Assembly (NCBI RefSeq): GCF_029894335.1
Contig: NZ_JARXZC010000012.1
Coordinates: 91,166 to 155,165, forward strand
Reading direction: 5' to 3'
Length of the DNA stretch: 64,000 bases
Source: Kitasatospora sp. MAP5-34
GTDB lineage: Bacteria; Actinomycetota; Actinomycetes; Streptomycetales; Streptomycetaceae
The notes under the pieces were generated by a model. It made no database searches. It was not told the origin of the DNA and saw only the letters and a list, made by a program, of their open reading frames with translations. The position numbers and the translations under genes are program-made. Below, piece by piece: positions 35,018-42,721 of this stretch. Positions within the stretch are counted from its first letter, which is position 1, and every line of letters starts with the position of its first letter.

Positions 35018-35180
35018 GCTTGCTCCCTTGCTGCTGGTGCCGATCTGCCTGGGTTGTCGCCCCTGTCCGGTTCCGCTGTCCGGCTGCCTGTCGGGCTGCC
35101 GCCCAGCCGGGGAAATCCGGGGCGAGCAGAGATGGGGCAATAGAGATGCGGGCCTCTCCGAGGCTCACACGTAACGATCC

Positions 35181-35206
35181 AACGCACAGAATTCGGACAA
35201 CATTCC
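35181..35206 (-). promoter_or_regulatory. SigR-type promoter of hrdD
   Basis: On the minus strand the DNA reads GGGAAT-N18-GTT, an exact match to the SigR (disulfide-stress) consensus with correct spacing, 164 bases before the hrdD ATG. hrdD is a reported SigR target in S. coelicolor. The remainder of 35018-35423 holds no gene. Confidence 0.75.
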
Positions 35207-35423
35207 CAACTCGCCCAGATTCCTCGTTCGATGCAGTATCCTGCGGAATTTCTCCCGTGATCATCAACCGCGCGTGACAGCCCGACGACCTGGAGTGTCA
35301 CCACCCGCCTCCGTATCCGAGCAACGAACAACACCGGCCATCCGCATCCTCTCCGCACAAACGATGCCAAATCGCTATCCCTCCGGAGCCGGATCCGACC
35401 CTCCCCCTGGGAAGGTGTCAGCC

Positions 35424-36251
35424 ATGCACCTGTCCACCGACGGCACTCGCGCCGGCTCCGACCCCGGCCCCACACCCGGCGCCGGCACCTCCGGCGCCGA
35501 GGTGGCCCGCGCCCTCCAGCGCCACCGCCTCACTCTCAGGTGGTCGGCTCTGGCGCTGGGCTGCACCGTCCTGCTCGGCGTGCTGCTCGCACTGGTGGAG
35601 AGCCACTGGGGGCCGCTGGCCCGAGCGGACCAGGGGTGGACCGACGGCCTGCACCGGTTCGCCCGGGTCCACACCGCGTGGACGGCGTCGATGCAGACGC
35701 TCACCGACATCGGCGGGCCCGTCACCATGCGGAGCCTGCTCGCCGTGGCCGCCGTCTGGCTGTGGGCGATCGGCGCCCGGATGCTGGCGGGCTGGGTCGC
35801 CGCCCAGGCCCTGGTCGGCTGGCTGGCCGAGTCGGCGGGCAAGGCCGCCGTCGGCCGCGCCCGGCCGCACTTCACGGACCCGATGTCACAGGCCTCCGGT
35901 GCCTCCTTCCCCTCCGGCCACGCACTGGCCGCAGCGATCACCTGCGCCACCCTGGTCGTCCTGGTCTGGCCGCAGGCCAACCGGGCGGGGCGGGCCGTGG
36001 CCTGCACCGTCGCCGCACTGGCGATCCTGACGGTCGGGTGGACCAGGGTCGCCCTCGGCGTGCACTGGCCGAGCGACGTGGTGGCGGGCTGGCTGACCGC
36101 CGGGGTGGTGCTCGGCGGGGTGACAGTGCTGGCCGAACTCTGGCGGCCCGGCGCACTCGCCCGGGACGTCCGCCTGGTCAACTGGCGAACCAGGCCCCGG
36201 GTGCAACGCGTCCTGGTGTCCGGGGGCGATGTGGATCCTGACGATCAGTGA
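35424..36251 (+). CDS. PAP2-superfamily lipid phosphatase
   Basis: 275 residues, ATG with GGGAAGG 8 bases upstream. Six membrane helices. The three phosphatase motifs are present: KAAVGRARP, FPSGHA and TRVALGVHWPSDVVAG, so Lys/Arg, the base His and the nucleophile His with its Asp are all retained. It probably dephosphorylates undecaprenyl or phosphatidate diphosphates on the outer face. It is divergent from hrdD. Confidence 0.88.
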   Translation: MHLSTDGTRAGSDPGPTPGAGTSGAEVARALQRHRLTLRWSALALGCTVLLGVLLALVESHWGPLARADQGWTDGLHRFARVHTAWTASMQTLTDIGGPVTMRSLLAVAAVWLWAIGARMLAGWVAAQALVGWLAESAGKAAVGRARPHFTDPMSQASGASFPSGHALAAAITCATLVVLVWPQANRAGRAVACTVAALAILTVGWTRVALGVHWPSDVVAGWLTAGVVLGGVTVLAELWRPGALARDVRLVNWRTRPRVQRVLVSGGDVDPDDQ

Positions 36252-36636
36252 GGAAGGTCACATCACCGTCGTGATACCCCGGGGAAGGGATCAGGGACGT
36301 GGTGCATCATCGAGATTCGTCCGTATGGACACCATTTAAATGCCCCCAAATCCGGGCATTAGGCCCAGATTTGCTCCTACCCCGTCCGACGGCCGGGACG
36401 CTGACCAGCGCAGCGAGATCTCCCGCACACGACACCGCCCTCCCCACGAAGTGCCGAGGTAGGGCAGACTTCTCCGGCTGGGTACACCTGTACCCGGCCC
36501 GGGGGAACCAAGCACGACGGCGCGGACCGAGCCGGTCGTACGAGGCAGGACCGGCTCCGTACACCGAGGGACCGTCTGAACGGCGCTGCGGAGCACCCGC
36601 AGCTCCACCGCCCAGGCACCGAGTGACGGGGGTCCG
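36252..36636 (+). other. 385-base intergenic region with small palindromes
   Basis: No reading frame is convincing. Two inverted repeats are visible: AATGCCC-N8-GGGCATT (36339-36360) and GGGTACA-CC-TGTACCC (36480-36495). They precede the MurJ-like gene by about 280 and 140 bases and could be operators or a transcript hairpin. Confidence 0.5.
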
Positions 36637-38553
36637 ATGACCATGCACACGACGGGCGAGCCCCACGGCTCGTACGGCGACCCGCCGACCATGTCGTTGC
36701 GCCAGATCCCGCCGCAGCCCGGTTACGCACCCACCGCAGCGCCTGGTCCCGTCCCCGGCCCGCGTCAGTCCCAGCAGAAGCCGCAGGCCGCCCCGGCCTC
36801 CGCCGGCCGCAACGGTCTGATCATGGCCATCGGCTCGCTCGCCTCCCGCGCGCTCGGCTTCGTCCGGAGCGCGATGATCGTCGCAGCGCTGACCACCGGA
36901 CCGGTCGGCGACGCCTTCAACGTCGGCAACTCGCTACCCAACATCGTCTACATGATGCTCATCGGTGGCGTGCTGGCCTCGGTGTTCGTCCCGGAGCTGG
37001 TGCACGCCGCGCAGACCCACAAGGACGGCGGCGTCGCGTACACCGACCGCCTGCTGACCATTTGCGGCGTCATCCTGGTGATCCTGACCTTGGCGGCGGT
37101 GTTCGCCGCACCGGCTATCGTCAGCTTCTACGCGCCGGACTACACCGGTGCCCAGCGCGACCTGACCATCGCGTTCGCCCGCTACTGCCTGCCGCAGATC
37201 TTCTTCTACGGTGTGTTCACCCTGCTCGGCCAGGTGCTCAACTCCCGTGACCGGTTCGGCGCCATGATGTGGACGCCGGTGCTGAACAACGTGGTGGCGA
37301 TCGGCGTCTTCGGCCTCTTCATGCTGATCAGCAACGAGGCGCCGAAAGCAGCCGAGCAGATTACCTCGGGGCAGACGCTGCTGCTCGGCGTCGGCAGCAC
37401 CTTGGGCATCGTCGTCCAGGCCCTCGCGTTGGTGCCCTCGTTGCGGTCCGCGAATTTCCGGTGGCGACCGCGCTTCGACTGGCGGGGCGCCGGGCTCACC
37501 AAGCCGCTGCGCGCGGCCGGCTGGGCGCTGGCCCTGGTCGCCGCGACCCAGATCTCGTTCTCGGTGATCACTCGGCTGGCCACGAGCGCCGGCGCCGCCG
37601 GCAAGAACCTGCACCTCCCCGGCGTCGGCATATCCGCCTACAGCAATGCCTACCAATTGTTCGTCGTCCCGCAGGGCGTCATCACCATCTCCCTGGTGAC
37701 CGCCCTGCTCCCGCAGATGTCCCGCTCGGCGGCGGCCGGCGAGTTGCAGGAGATCGGTGCCACGCTGGCGGGCACGCTGCGTACCTCCGCCGCGATGATC
37801 ATGCCTGCGACGGTGCTGTTCGTGGCGTTCGCGCCCCAGATCTGCGCGGTCGCCTACGGCTACGGCAACAGCAACTCCGCCGACACGATGGTGATCGCGC
37901 AGGCTCTGATCGCGTTCGCGATCGGGCTGCCCGCCTTCTGCGCGCAGTACGCGCTGGCCCGTGGCTTCTACGCGATGGGCGACGCGCGTACACCGTTCTG
38001 GCTGACGGTGGTCACCACCGGTACCAACGCCGGGCTGTCCTACGTCGCGTCCCTGGTGCTCTCACCGCGCTGGATCATCATCGGGATGGCCGGCGCGCAG
38101 ACCGTCGCCTGCCTGCTGAGCATCGTGATCACCGGGTGGGCCCTCGGCCGCCGCCTGCGGCAGGCGCCCGCCGCCGCCCGGCCCCGACGGGCCGCCCCGG
38201 AGATGACCCTCGAACTGAACACCCGCGACCTGGGCACCCGCCGCGCACGCTCGCGCAGCGGGCTGGACGGCGGCCGGGTGATCACCCTGCACCTGGCCCT
38301 CGCACTCGCCTGCCTGCCCGGCGCGCTCGCCGGGCACTGGATCGCCACCAACTGCGGCAGCGCGCTCGGCGGCGGCCCGATCGGCAACCTGGTCGGCTTG
38401 ATGGCCGGCTCGCTGACCGTGCTGGTGTCGCTCTTCGTACTGGCCCGCCCACTCGGCGCCGGTGCGGCGGTCGCCCCGCTCGCCCGCAAACTGCGCATAC
38501 CGTACAAGGCCCCGGCTCCGGCGCCCGTCAACGGGGGCAAGCACCGCCGCTAG
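36637..38553 (+). CDS. MurJ/MviN-family lipid II flippase homologue
   Basis: 638 residues. A ~55-residue Pro/Gln-rich cytoplasmic tail precedes about fourteen membrane helices. Family motifs are IAIGSLASRALGFVRSAMIV-like at helix 1, GDAFNVGNSLPNIVYMMLIG, ARYCLPQIFFYGVFTLLGQV, LYNAYQLF-like YSNAYQLFVVPQGVITISLV, and YALARGFYAMGDARTPFW. MurJ moves lipid-linked cell-wall precursors to the outer leaflet. The gene stands alone and is not in the usual rnpA/parAB neighbourhood, so it may be a paralogue exporting another lipid-linked product (inference). The C-terminus ends basic (GGKHRR). Confidence 0.85.
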   Translation: MTMHTTGEPHGSYGDPPTMSLRQIPPQPGYAPTAAPGPVPGPRQSQQKPQAAPASAGRNGLIMAIGSLASRALGFVRSAMIVAALTTGPVGDAFNVGNSLPNIVYMMLIGGVLASVFVPELVHAAQTHKDGGVAYTDRLLTICGVILVILTLAAVFAAPAIVSFYAPDYTGAQRDLTIAFARYCLPQIFFYGVFTLLGQVLNSRDRFGAMMWTPVLNNVVAIGVFGLFMLISNEAPKAAEQITSGQTLLLGVGSTLGIVVQALALVPSLRSANFRWRPRFDWRGAGLTKPLRAAGWALALVAATQISFSVITRLATSAGAAGKNLHLPGVGISAYSNAYQLFVVPQGVITISLVTALLPQMSRSAAAGELQEIGATLAGTLRTSAAMIMPATVLFVAFAPQICAVAYGYGNSNSADTMVIAQALIAFAIGLPAFCAQYALARGFYAMGDARTPFWLTVVTTGTNAGLSYVASLVLSPRWIIIGMAGAQTVACLLSIVITGWALGRRLRQAPAAARPRRAAPEMTLELNTRDLGTRRARSRSGLDGGRVITLHLALALACLPGALAGHWIATNCGSALGGGPIGNLVGLMAGSLTVLVSLFVLARPLGAGAAVAPLARKLRIPYKAPAPAPVNGGKHRR

Positions 38554-38576
38554 GGTCCGGGCCGGGCGACGCAAAA

Positions 38577-38609
38577 GGCCGCCAGGACTGCCTTGCTGTC
38601 CTGGCGGCC
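38577..38609 (+). terminator. bidirectional terminator hairpin
   Basis: GGCCGCCAGGAC, a 9-base loop and the exact complement are flanked by AAAA on one side and TT on the other. It lies between the convergent flippase and phosphoesterase genes. Confidence 0.85.
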
Positions 38610-38633
38610 TTCGTCTCAAGGGCGGAGCTGTGG

Positions 38634-40430
38634 TCAGCTGACGGTCAGGGTCAGCGGGCCGGCCAGGGCCGAGTAGCCGTCGTTGTAGAGGTACCAGACG
38701 GCGTACGTACCCGGGCCGGAGAGCTTGCTGGTGTCGAAGGTCAGGCTGCCGCTGCTGTTGGGCGCGTACTGCCAGGTGAGGGAGGACTGCTGGCCCGGCG
38801 TCACGCCCACCGGGTAGATCCCGATCCAGTTGGTCGAGCTGGTGCTCGCCGTCGGCGTCGAGTACTGGAAGGTGACGCTCGAGCCGTTGGAGACGGTCGG
38901 CGTGCCGGTGGTCAGCGTGGTGGTCGGGGCCGGGGTGGAGCTGGGCACGAACGCGTCGTTCATCGGCGTCGCGTAGGTGTCGTTGGCGGTGATGCCGGGG
39001 AGGCCGAGGGCAGCCTCGATGGTGCGGGCGGTGCTGTAGTGGTCGTACCGGGTGGTGCTGGTGGTACCAGCCGGGACGGTGCCCTGGGAACCGACGACCA
39101 TGGTGGCCACGTGGTTGCCCGGGTTGCTGGTGTCCTCGTCCCAGGTGAGGATCAGCAGCGACTTCTGGGTGGTCCAGGCCGGGGACTGCATGATCGGCGC
39201 CAGGCTCTGCTTCAGCCAGCCGTCCTGGACCTGGAGGCTGGTCGCGTTGCCGTTGCCGGAGGCCTCACCGTCGTAGTAGTCGTCGGCCGCGATCCAGGAG
39301 AAGTTCGGGGTGGTGGCCGCGCTCTTCAGGTCGGTGGTCAGCTGGGTGGTGTCGAAGAGGTGGGCCGCGCAGCGGGCCGGGTTGCCGCTGACGTCGGTGT
39401 AGTTGATGAACGGCGCGTCGTCCGGCATGTACTTGGCGTCGTACTGGGTGGTCAGGTTGCACGGGGTGCCCATGCCCTGCTCGTACGCCTTCCAGGTCTT
39501 GCCGGCCGCCTCGACGGTGTCACCCAGGTTGGTGCCCGGGCTCTTGATGTTGGGCCAGTAGGTCGGACCGGTGACGACGGTGTCGCCGCCCGCGACGGCC
39601 ATGTAGTTCTCGTCGCTGGGGTGGTAGACCGCGTGCTGGTTGGTCATGTTCGCGCCCTGGGCCATCAGGCTGTGGATGAACGGCGTGTCCGCCGGGTCGC
39701 CCATCACCGCGGTGTAGTCGGTGTTCTCCATCATGACCGTGAAGACGTGGTCGTACCCGGGCACCTTGGAGACCGGCGGGGTGAGCGCGGCCGCCGTGAC
39801 GGGGGTGGAGAGGGTCAGCGAGAGGTTGTCCAGGTAGCCGGACTCGCCGGAGCTCTGCAGGAACTGCACCTCGACCAGGATCGAGCGGGTGCCGGACGGA
39901 ACGGCGCCGGTGCTGTTGCGGGCCAGGAACGAGGTGGTGTTGGAGCGGTCGGCCGCCGAGACGGTCGGCAGGGTGGCGGTGGAGCCGAGCTGGCCGCCCG
40001 AGCCGTTCTGGAACTGCAGCGAGACCTGGGCGTAGCCCGCGTAGCTGGTCCAACCGCCGAGCCAGCCGGACAGGTTGTAGCTGACGCCGCCGCCGTCGAT
40101 CGCGGAGGCCGCCGAGGAGACGTCGACGGTCTGCTGCATCGCGCCGTCGCCCTGGTTGCCGGGGGCGAAGAACGCCTTGCCGGGCGTCGCGCCGCTCGGG
40201 TAGCCGAAGCTCGCCACCGAGTGGCAGACGACGTCCGGGTTGCCGGACAGGACCGTCCAGCCCGGCATGGTGCTCGCGGCGGTCCAGTCGGTGGTGCAGT
40301 AGCCCGCCTCGGCGTCACCGTTCACGATCAGGTTTCCGCTGGTGGTGGCCGCGCCTGCGGGTGTCACCACCACGAGCAGCGCACCGAGCAGTGCGAGAAC
40401 GCTACCGAGCGCTCGCCAAAGAACTCTCAT
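38634..40430 (-). CDS. secreted phosphoesterase / alkaline-phosphatase-family protein
   Basis: 598 residues. Signal peptide (RALGSVLALLGALLVVVTPAG). An N-terminal ~190-residue jelly-roll-like domain begins NLIVNGDAEAGYC and ends SGYLDNLSLTL. The phosphoesterase domain starts VPGYDHVFTVMMENTDYTAV, with NMTNQHAVYHPSDENYMAVA and LLILTWDEDTSNPGNHVATM (metal-binding DED, H). A ~100-residue beta domain (SVTFQYSTPTASTSSTNWIG) ends the protein. The catalytic domain is of the PF04185 type (acid phosphatases, phospholipases C). It is related to the protein at 60633 in the core only. Confidence 0.82.
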   Translation of the reverse strand: MRVLWRALGSVLALLGALLVVVTPAGAATTSGNLIVNGDAEAGYCTTDWTAASTMPGWTVLSGNPDVVCHSVASFGYPSGATPGKAFFAPGNQGDGAMQQTVDVSSAASAIDGGGVSYNLSGWLGGWTSYAGYAQVSLQFQNGSGGQLGSTATLPTVSAADRSNTTSFLARNSTGAVPSGTRSILVEVQFLQSSGESGYLDNLSLTLSTPVTAAALTPPVSKVPGYDHVFTVMMENTDYTAVMGDPADTPFIHSLMAQGANMTNQHAVYHPSDENYMAVAGGDTVVTGPTYWPNIKSPGTNLGDTVEAAGKTWKAYEQGMGTPCNLTTQYDAKYMPDDAPFINYTDVSGNPARCAAHLFDTTQLTTDLKSAATTPNFSWIAADDYYDGEASGNGNATSLQVQDGWLKQSLAPIMQSPAWTTQKSLLILTWDEDTSNPGNHVATMVVGSQGTVPAGTTSTTRYDHYSTARTIEAALGLPGITANDTYATPMNDAFVPSSTPAPTTTLTTGTPTVSNGSSVTFQYSTPTASTSSTNWIGIYPVGVTPGQQSSLTWQYAPNSSGSLTFDTSKLSGPGTYAVWYLYNDGYSALAGPLTLTVS

Positions 40431-40563
40431 ATCCGGGAACCCATCCGGTTGATGTGAACATCGTCATTGACGAGTCATTGATAGCGGCTCCGGCTGGCGG
40501 TCGTGGGAACAATGGACCAACGGGCCGTGGACGGGGGCGGGCTGGGGTTCTGCGGTCGCCGTC

Positions 40564-41760
40564 TCAGTGCTGGTGGTGGGCTTGGCTCTGGTCGCCGTGG
40601 CTGCTGTGGCCGCTGTGGCCGTGGCCCGGGTCGGGCGAGCCGCCCATCATGCGCAGCATGGCGGGTCCGCCGGTGCGCCAGAAGCGGATCAACAGGGCGG
40701 CCGCCAGGGTGAGAAAGGCGAGGTTCAACCAGGTGGTGTAGTTCCAGGAGACGCCCTCCGTCGGGAGCTTCGCCTCGGACTGGTCGGGCACCAGACCGAG
40801 GCCGCCGAAGACGAACTCGACGAGGTAGCCCGCGACGACCATGGCGGTGTAGCAGGTGGCGAGCAGGAAGGCGGCCATCCGACGGCCATAGTACTTTCGG
40901 TAGATGTTGAGGATCGGCAGGATCAGCAGGTCGGCGAAGATGAACGACACGACACCGCCGAAGCTGATCCCGCCCTTCCAGAGCACCACCGCGAGCGGCA
41001 CGTTGCCGATCGAGCAGACGAAGGACAGCAACGCCACCAGCGGGCCGATCAGCGGGCCCCAGAGCTTGGCGGCGAGCGGGTGCCCGGCGAAGAAGAAGGA
41101 GTGCCAGAAGGAGTCCGGCACCCAGGCCGCGACCGCACCGGCGATCAGCAGGCCGACCACCAGGTCCCTCAGGATCGCGGCCCACTCCATGACGAACACA
41201 TGCGCGACCGAGGTGTAGCCCTCGCGGGAGAACAGCCTTCGGGCGAACGGCCCTTCACGCCGCACGGACATGTCCATCGCCGCGTGGCCCTCCATCGAGC
41301 CGGCCAGCCCGCGCTCCGCCTGGCGACGGGCGTCGTCCAGCAGCCGTTGCCGCAGGAGGAGCCGGAACAGCACCGCGAGCACCACGATCATGACGGGCCC
41401 ACCGACGAACTCGGCGGCGGTGAACTGCCAGCCCATCAACAGGGCCAGAATCACCCCGAGTTCCACCACCAGATTGGTGGAGGCGATCTCGAACGCCATC
41501 GCGGCGGTGAAGTTCGCCCCCTTCCGGAACAGCGACCGGGCGAGCGCCACCGCAGCGTACGAGCAGGAGGACGAGGCGGCGCCGAGCGCGGCGGCGAGCG
41601 CGAGGGTACGGGGCCGGTCGTCACCGAGCAGCCGGACGACGGTCGACTTGCGCACCACCGCCTGCACGACGGCCGACAGGGCGAACCCCAGGACCAGGGC
41701 CCAGGTGATCTCCCAGGTCATCGAACCGGTGATGGACAGTGCGTGGAGGATCGCGTGCAT
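40564..41760 (-). CDS. DUF318/ArsP-type permease with His-rich C-terminus
   Basis: 398 residues, eight or more membrane helices. The conserved permease core has AALGAASSSCSYAAVALARS, FEIASTNLVVELGVILALLM and FVCSIGNVPLAVVLWKGGIS. These SSCSY and CSIGNVP Cys motifs are typical of PF03773 permeases linked to arsenic or other metal/thiol substrates. The last 22 residues (GHGHSGHSSHGDQSQAHHQH) are a likely metal sensor or chelator. A 17-base palindrome of CsoR type lies 46 bases upstream. Copper or related metal export is inferred; persulfide-related control is an alternative. Confidence 0.82.
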   Translation of the reverse strand: MHAILHALSITGSMTWEITWALVLGFALSAVVQAVVRKSTVVRLLGDDRPRTLALAAALGAASSSCSYAAVALARSLFRKGANFTAAMAFEIASTNLVVELGVILALLMGWQFTAAEFVGGPVMIVVLAVLFRLLLRQRLLDDARRQAERGLAGSMEGHAAMDMSVRREGPFARRLFSREGYTSVAHVFVMEWAAILRDLVVGLLIAGAVAAWVPDSFWHSFFFAGHPLAAKLWGPLIGPLVALLSFVCSIGNVPLAVVLWKGGISFGGVVSFIFADLLILPILNIYRKYYGRRMAAFLLATCYTAMVVAGYLVEFVFGGLGLVPDQSEAKLPTEGVSWNYTTWLNLAFLTLAAALLIRFWRTGGPAMLRMMGGSPDPGHGHSGHSSHGDQSQAHHQH

Positions 41761-41805
41761 GGTGGTCCGCCTTCCCTCGGCTGCCGCTGCGCAATCCAGA
41801 ACCGT

Positions 41806-41822
41806 ATACCCCGACGGGGTAT
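41806..41822 (-). promoter_or_regulatory. CsoR-family operator (ATACCCC-GAC-GGGGTAT)
   Basis: A perfect 7+7 palindrome around a 3-base centre, of the TACCCC/GGGGTA class bound by CsoR-family repressors. It is positioned in the promoter region of the His-tailed permease (start 41760). No CsoR gene is in the window. Confidence 0.7.
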
Positions 41823-41848
41823 TTCCCTCGGAGGCACGGCCTGCCGGG

Positions 41849-42043
41849 TCACCCGCCCCAGCGACGCCAGTCGCGGACCACGCCGTATCCGAGAGCCACT
41901 GCGCCCAGGCACCAGATCACGCCATCGGTGTACTGCCCGGCGGCTGCCCTGGCCGCCGTGACGCACCACCCGTAGAGGTCGAGCAGTGCGATCGGCAACA
42001 GCAACGCCCGCTTGGCCCGAGCGGACTTGAGGGGGTTGCTCAT
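41849..42043 (-). CDS. small two-helix membrane protein
   Basis: 64 residues from the ATG at 42043. Basic N-terminus (NPLKSARAKRALL), helix 1 (LLPIALLDLYGWCVTAARAA), helix 2 (DGVIWCLGAVALGYGVV), basic end (RDWRRWGG). Family unknown. The ATG overlaps the stop of the upstream small frame (ATGA), which supports this start. It may be co-regulated with the permease, but the CsoR palindrome lies downstream of it. Confidence 0.5.
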   Translation of the reverse strand: MSNPLKSARAKRALLLPIALLDLYGWCVTAARAAAGQYTDGVIWCLGAVALGYGVVRDWRRWGG

Positions 42044-42189
42044 CGGAACCGGCAGCGGAGTCTCAGCGCGACCCAGTCGACCCGCCGCCGGAGCTGGCCG
42101 AGCAGCCGGCCGCTCCGCTCCTGCGGCGCCGGGAGGGTGCCGGCCGGGGTCGGTGAGCCACGCCAGAACCGTCGGATCCTTCGATTCAC
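42040..42189 (-). CDS. possible small basic protein, coupled upstream of the two-helix protein
   Basis: 49 codons from a GTG at 42189 with AGAGG 9 bases upstream. The product is very basic (NRRIRRFWRGSPTPAG; RSGRLLGQLRRRVDWVALRL). The stop overlaps the next ATG by 4 bases, the usual mark of real coupled genes here. No homologue is recognised, so this is tentative. Confidence 0.35.
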   Translation of the reverse strand: MNRRIRRFWRGSPTPAGTLPAPQERSGRLLGQLRRRVDWVALRLRCRFR

Positions 42190-42721
42190 TGATGGTGCCT
42201 CTGTGAATGGCCAAGGCGTGGTTCGCCCAGGCGATTCGGCACTTCTACAGCCCGGTCGGCGGCCCGGTCCAGCGGCGCCGGCCAGGGTGGAGAGCTGCGG
42301 GTCCGGCGAATCCGTGCCGTACCGATGGCGCGGCCGACGCCAACCCGTGGGCCGCCGAAGGCGGTTGTCCCCCGCTCGTCCCGGCCTGGACGAGCGGCGG
42401 TCCGACCGGCTCCCACGATGTTCCCAGGAAGTCGCAACGCGGACGTGATCGATCCGTTCGGCGATGGTTAGACCCCACCGGACACGCCTCCGGGCTCTCG
42501 ACGTGCAGGCGTTCGATCAGGTTGCCGAATCCGGGATCAGCCGGATGCCGCGCCGCAGTCGCGGGGCGTGCGAGCGGGGCGCCGTATCAGGGCCGGTCGG
42601 GACCAGCCGCCGGGACGGTCGCCCCGGCCAGGACGAGAGCGGCGACGGCGATCGCCGTACGGCGTGGCGCGAGCCGGACCGGCTCGTCCAGCGCCGCCAC
42701 GGCGTGTCGGCTGCGCAGGGC
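42190..42721. other. about 530 bases without a supported gene
   Basis: Frames on both strands lack good starts, ribosome binding sites or recognisable domains. On the minus strand, just after the SagB stop and in its frame, a 37-codon GTG frame reads VAALDEPVRLAPRRTAIAVA and then a hydrophobic stretch. It could be a tiny membrane peptide but has no ribosome binding site. Confidence 0.4.
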
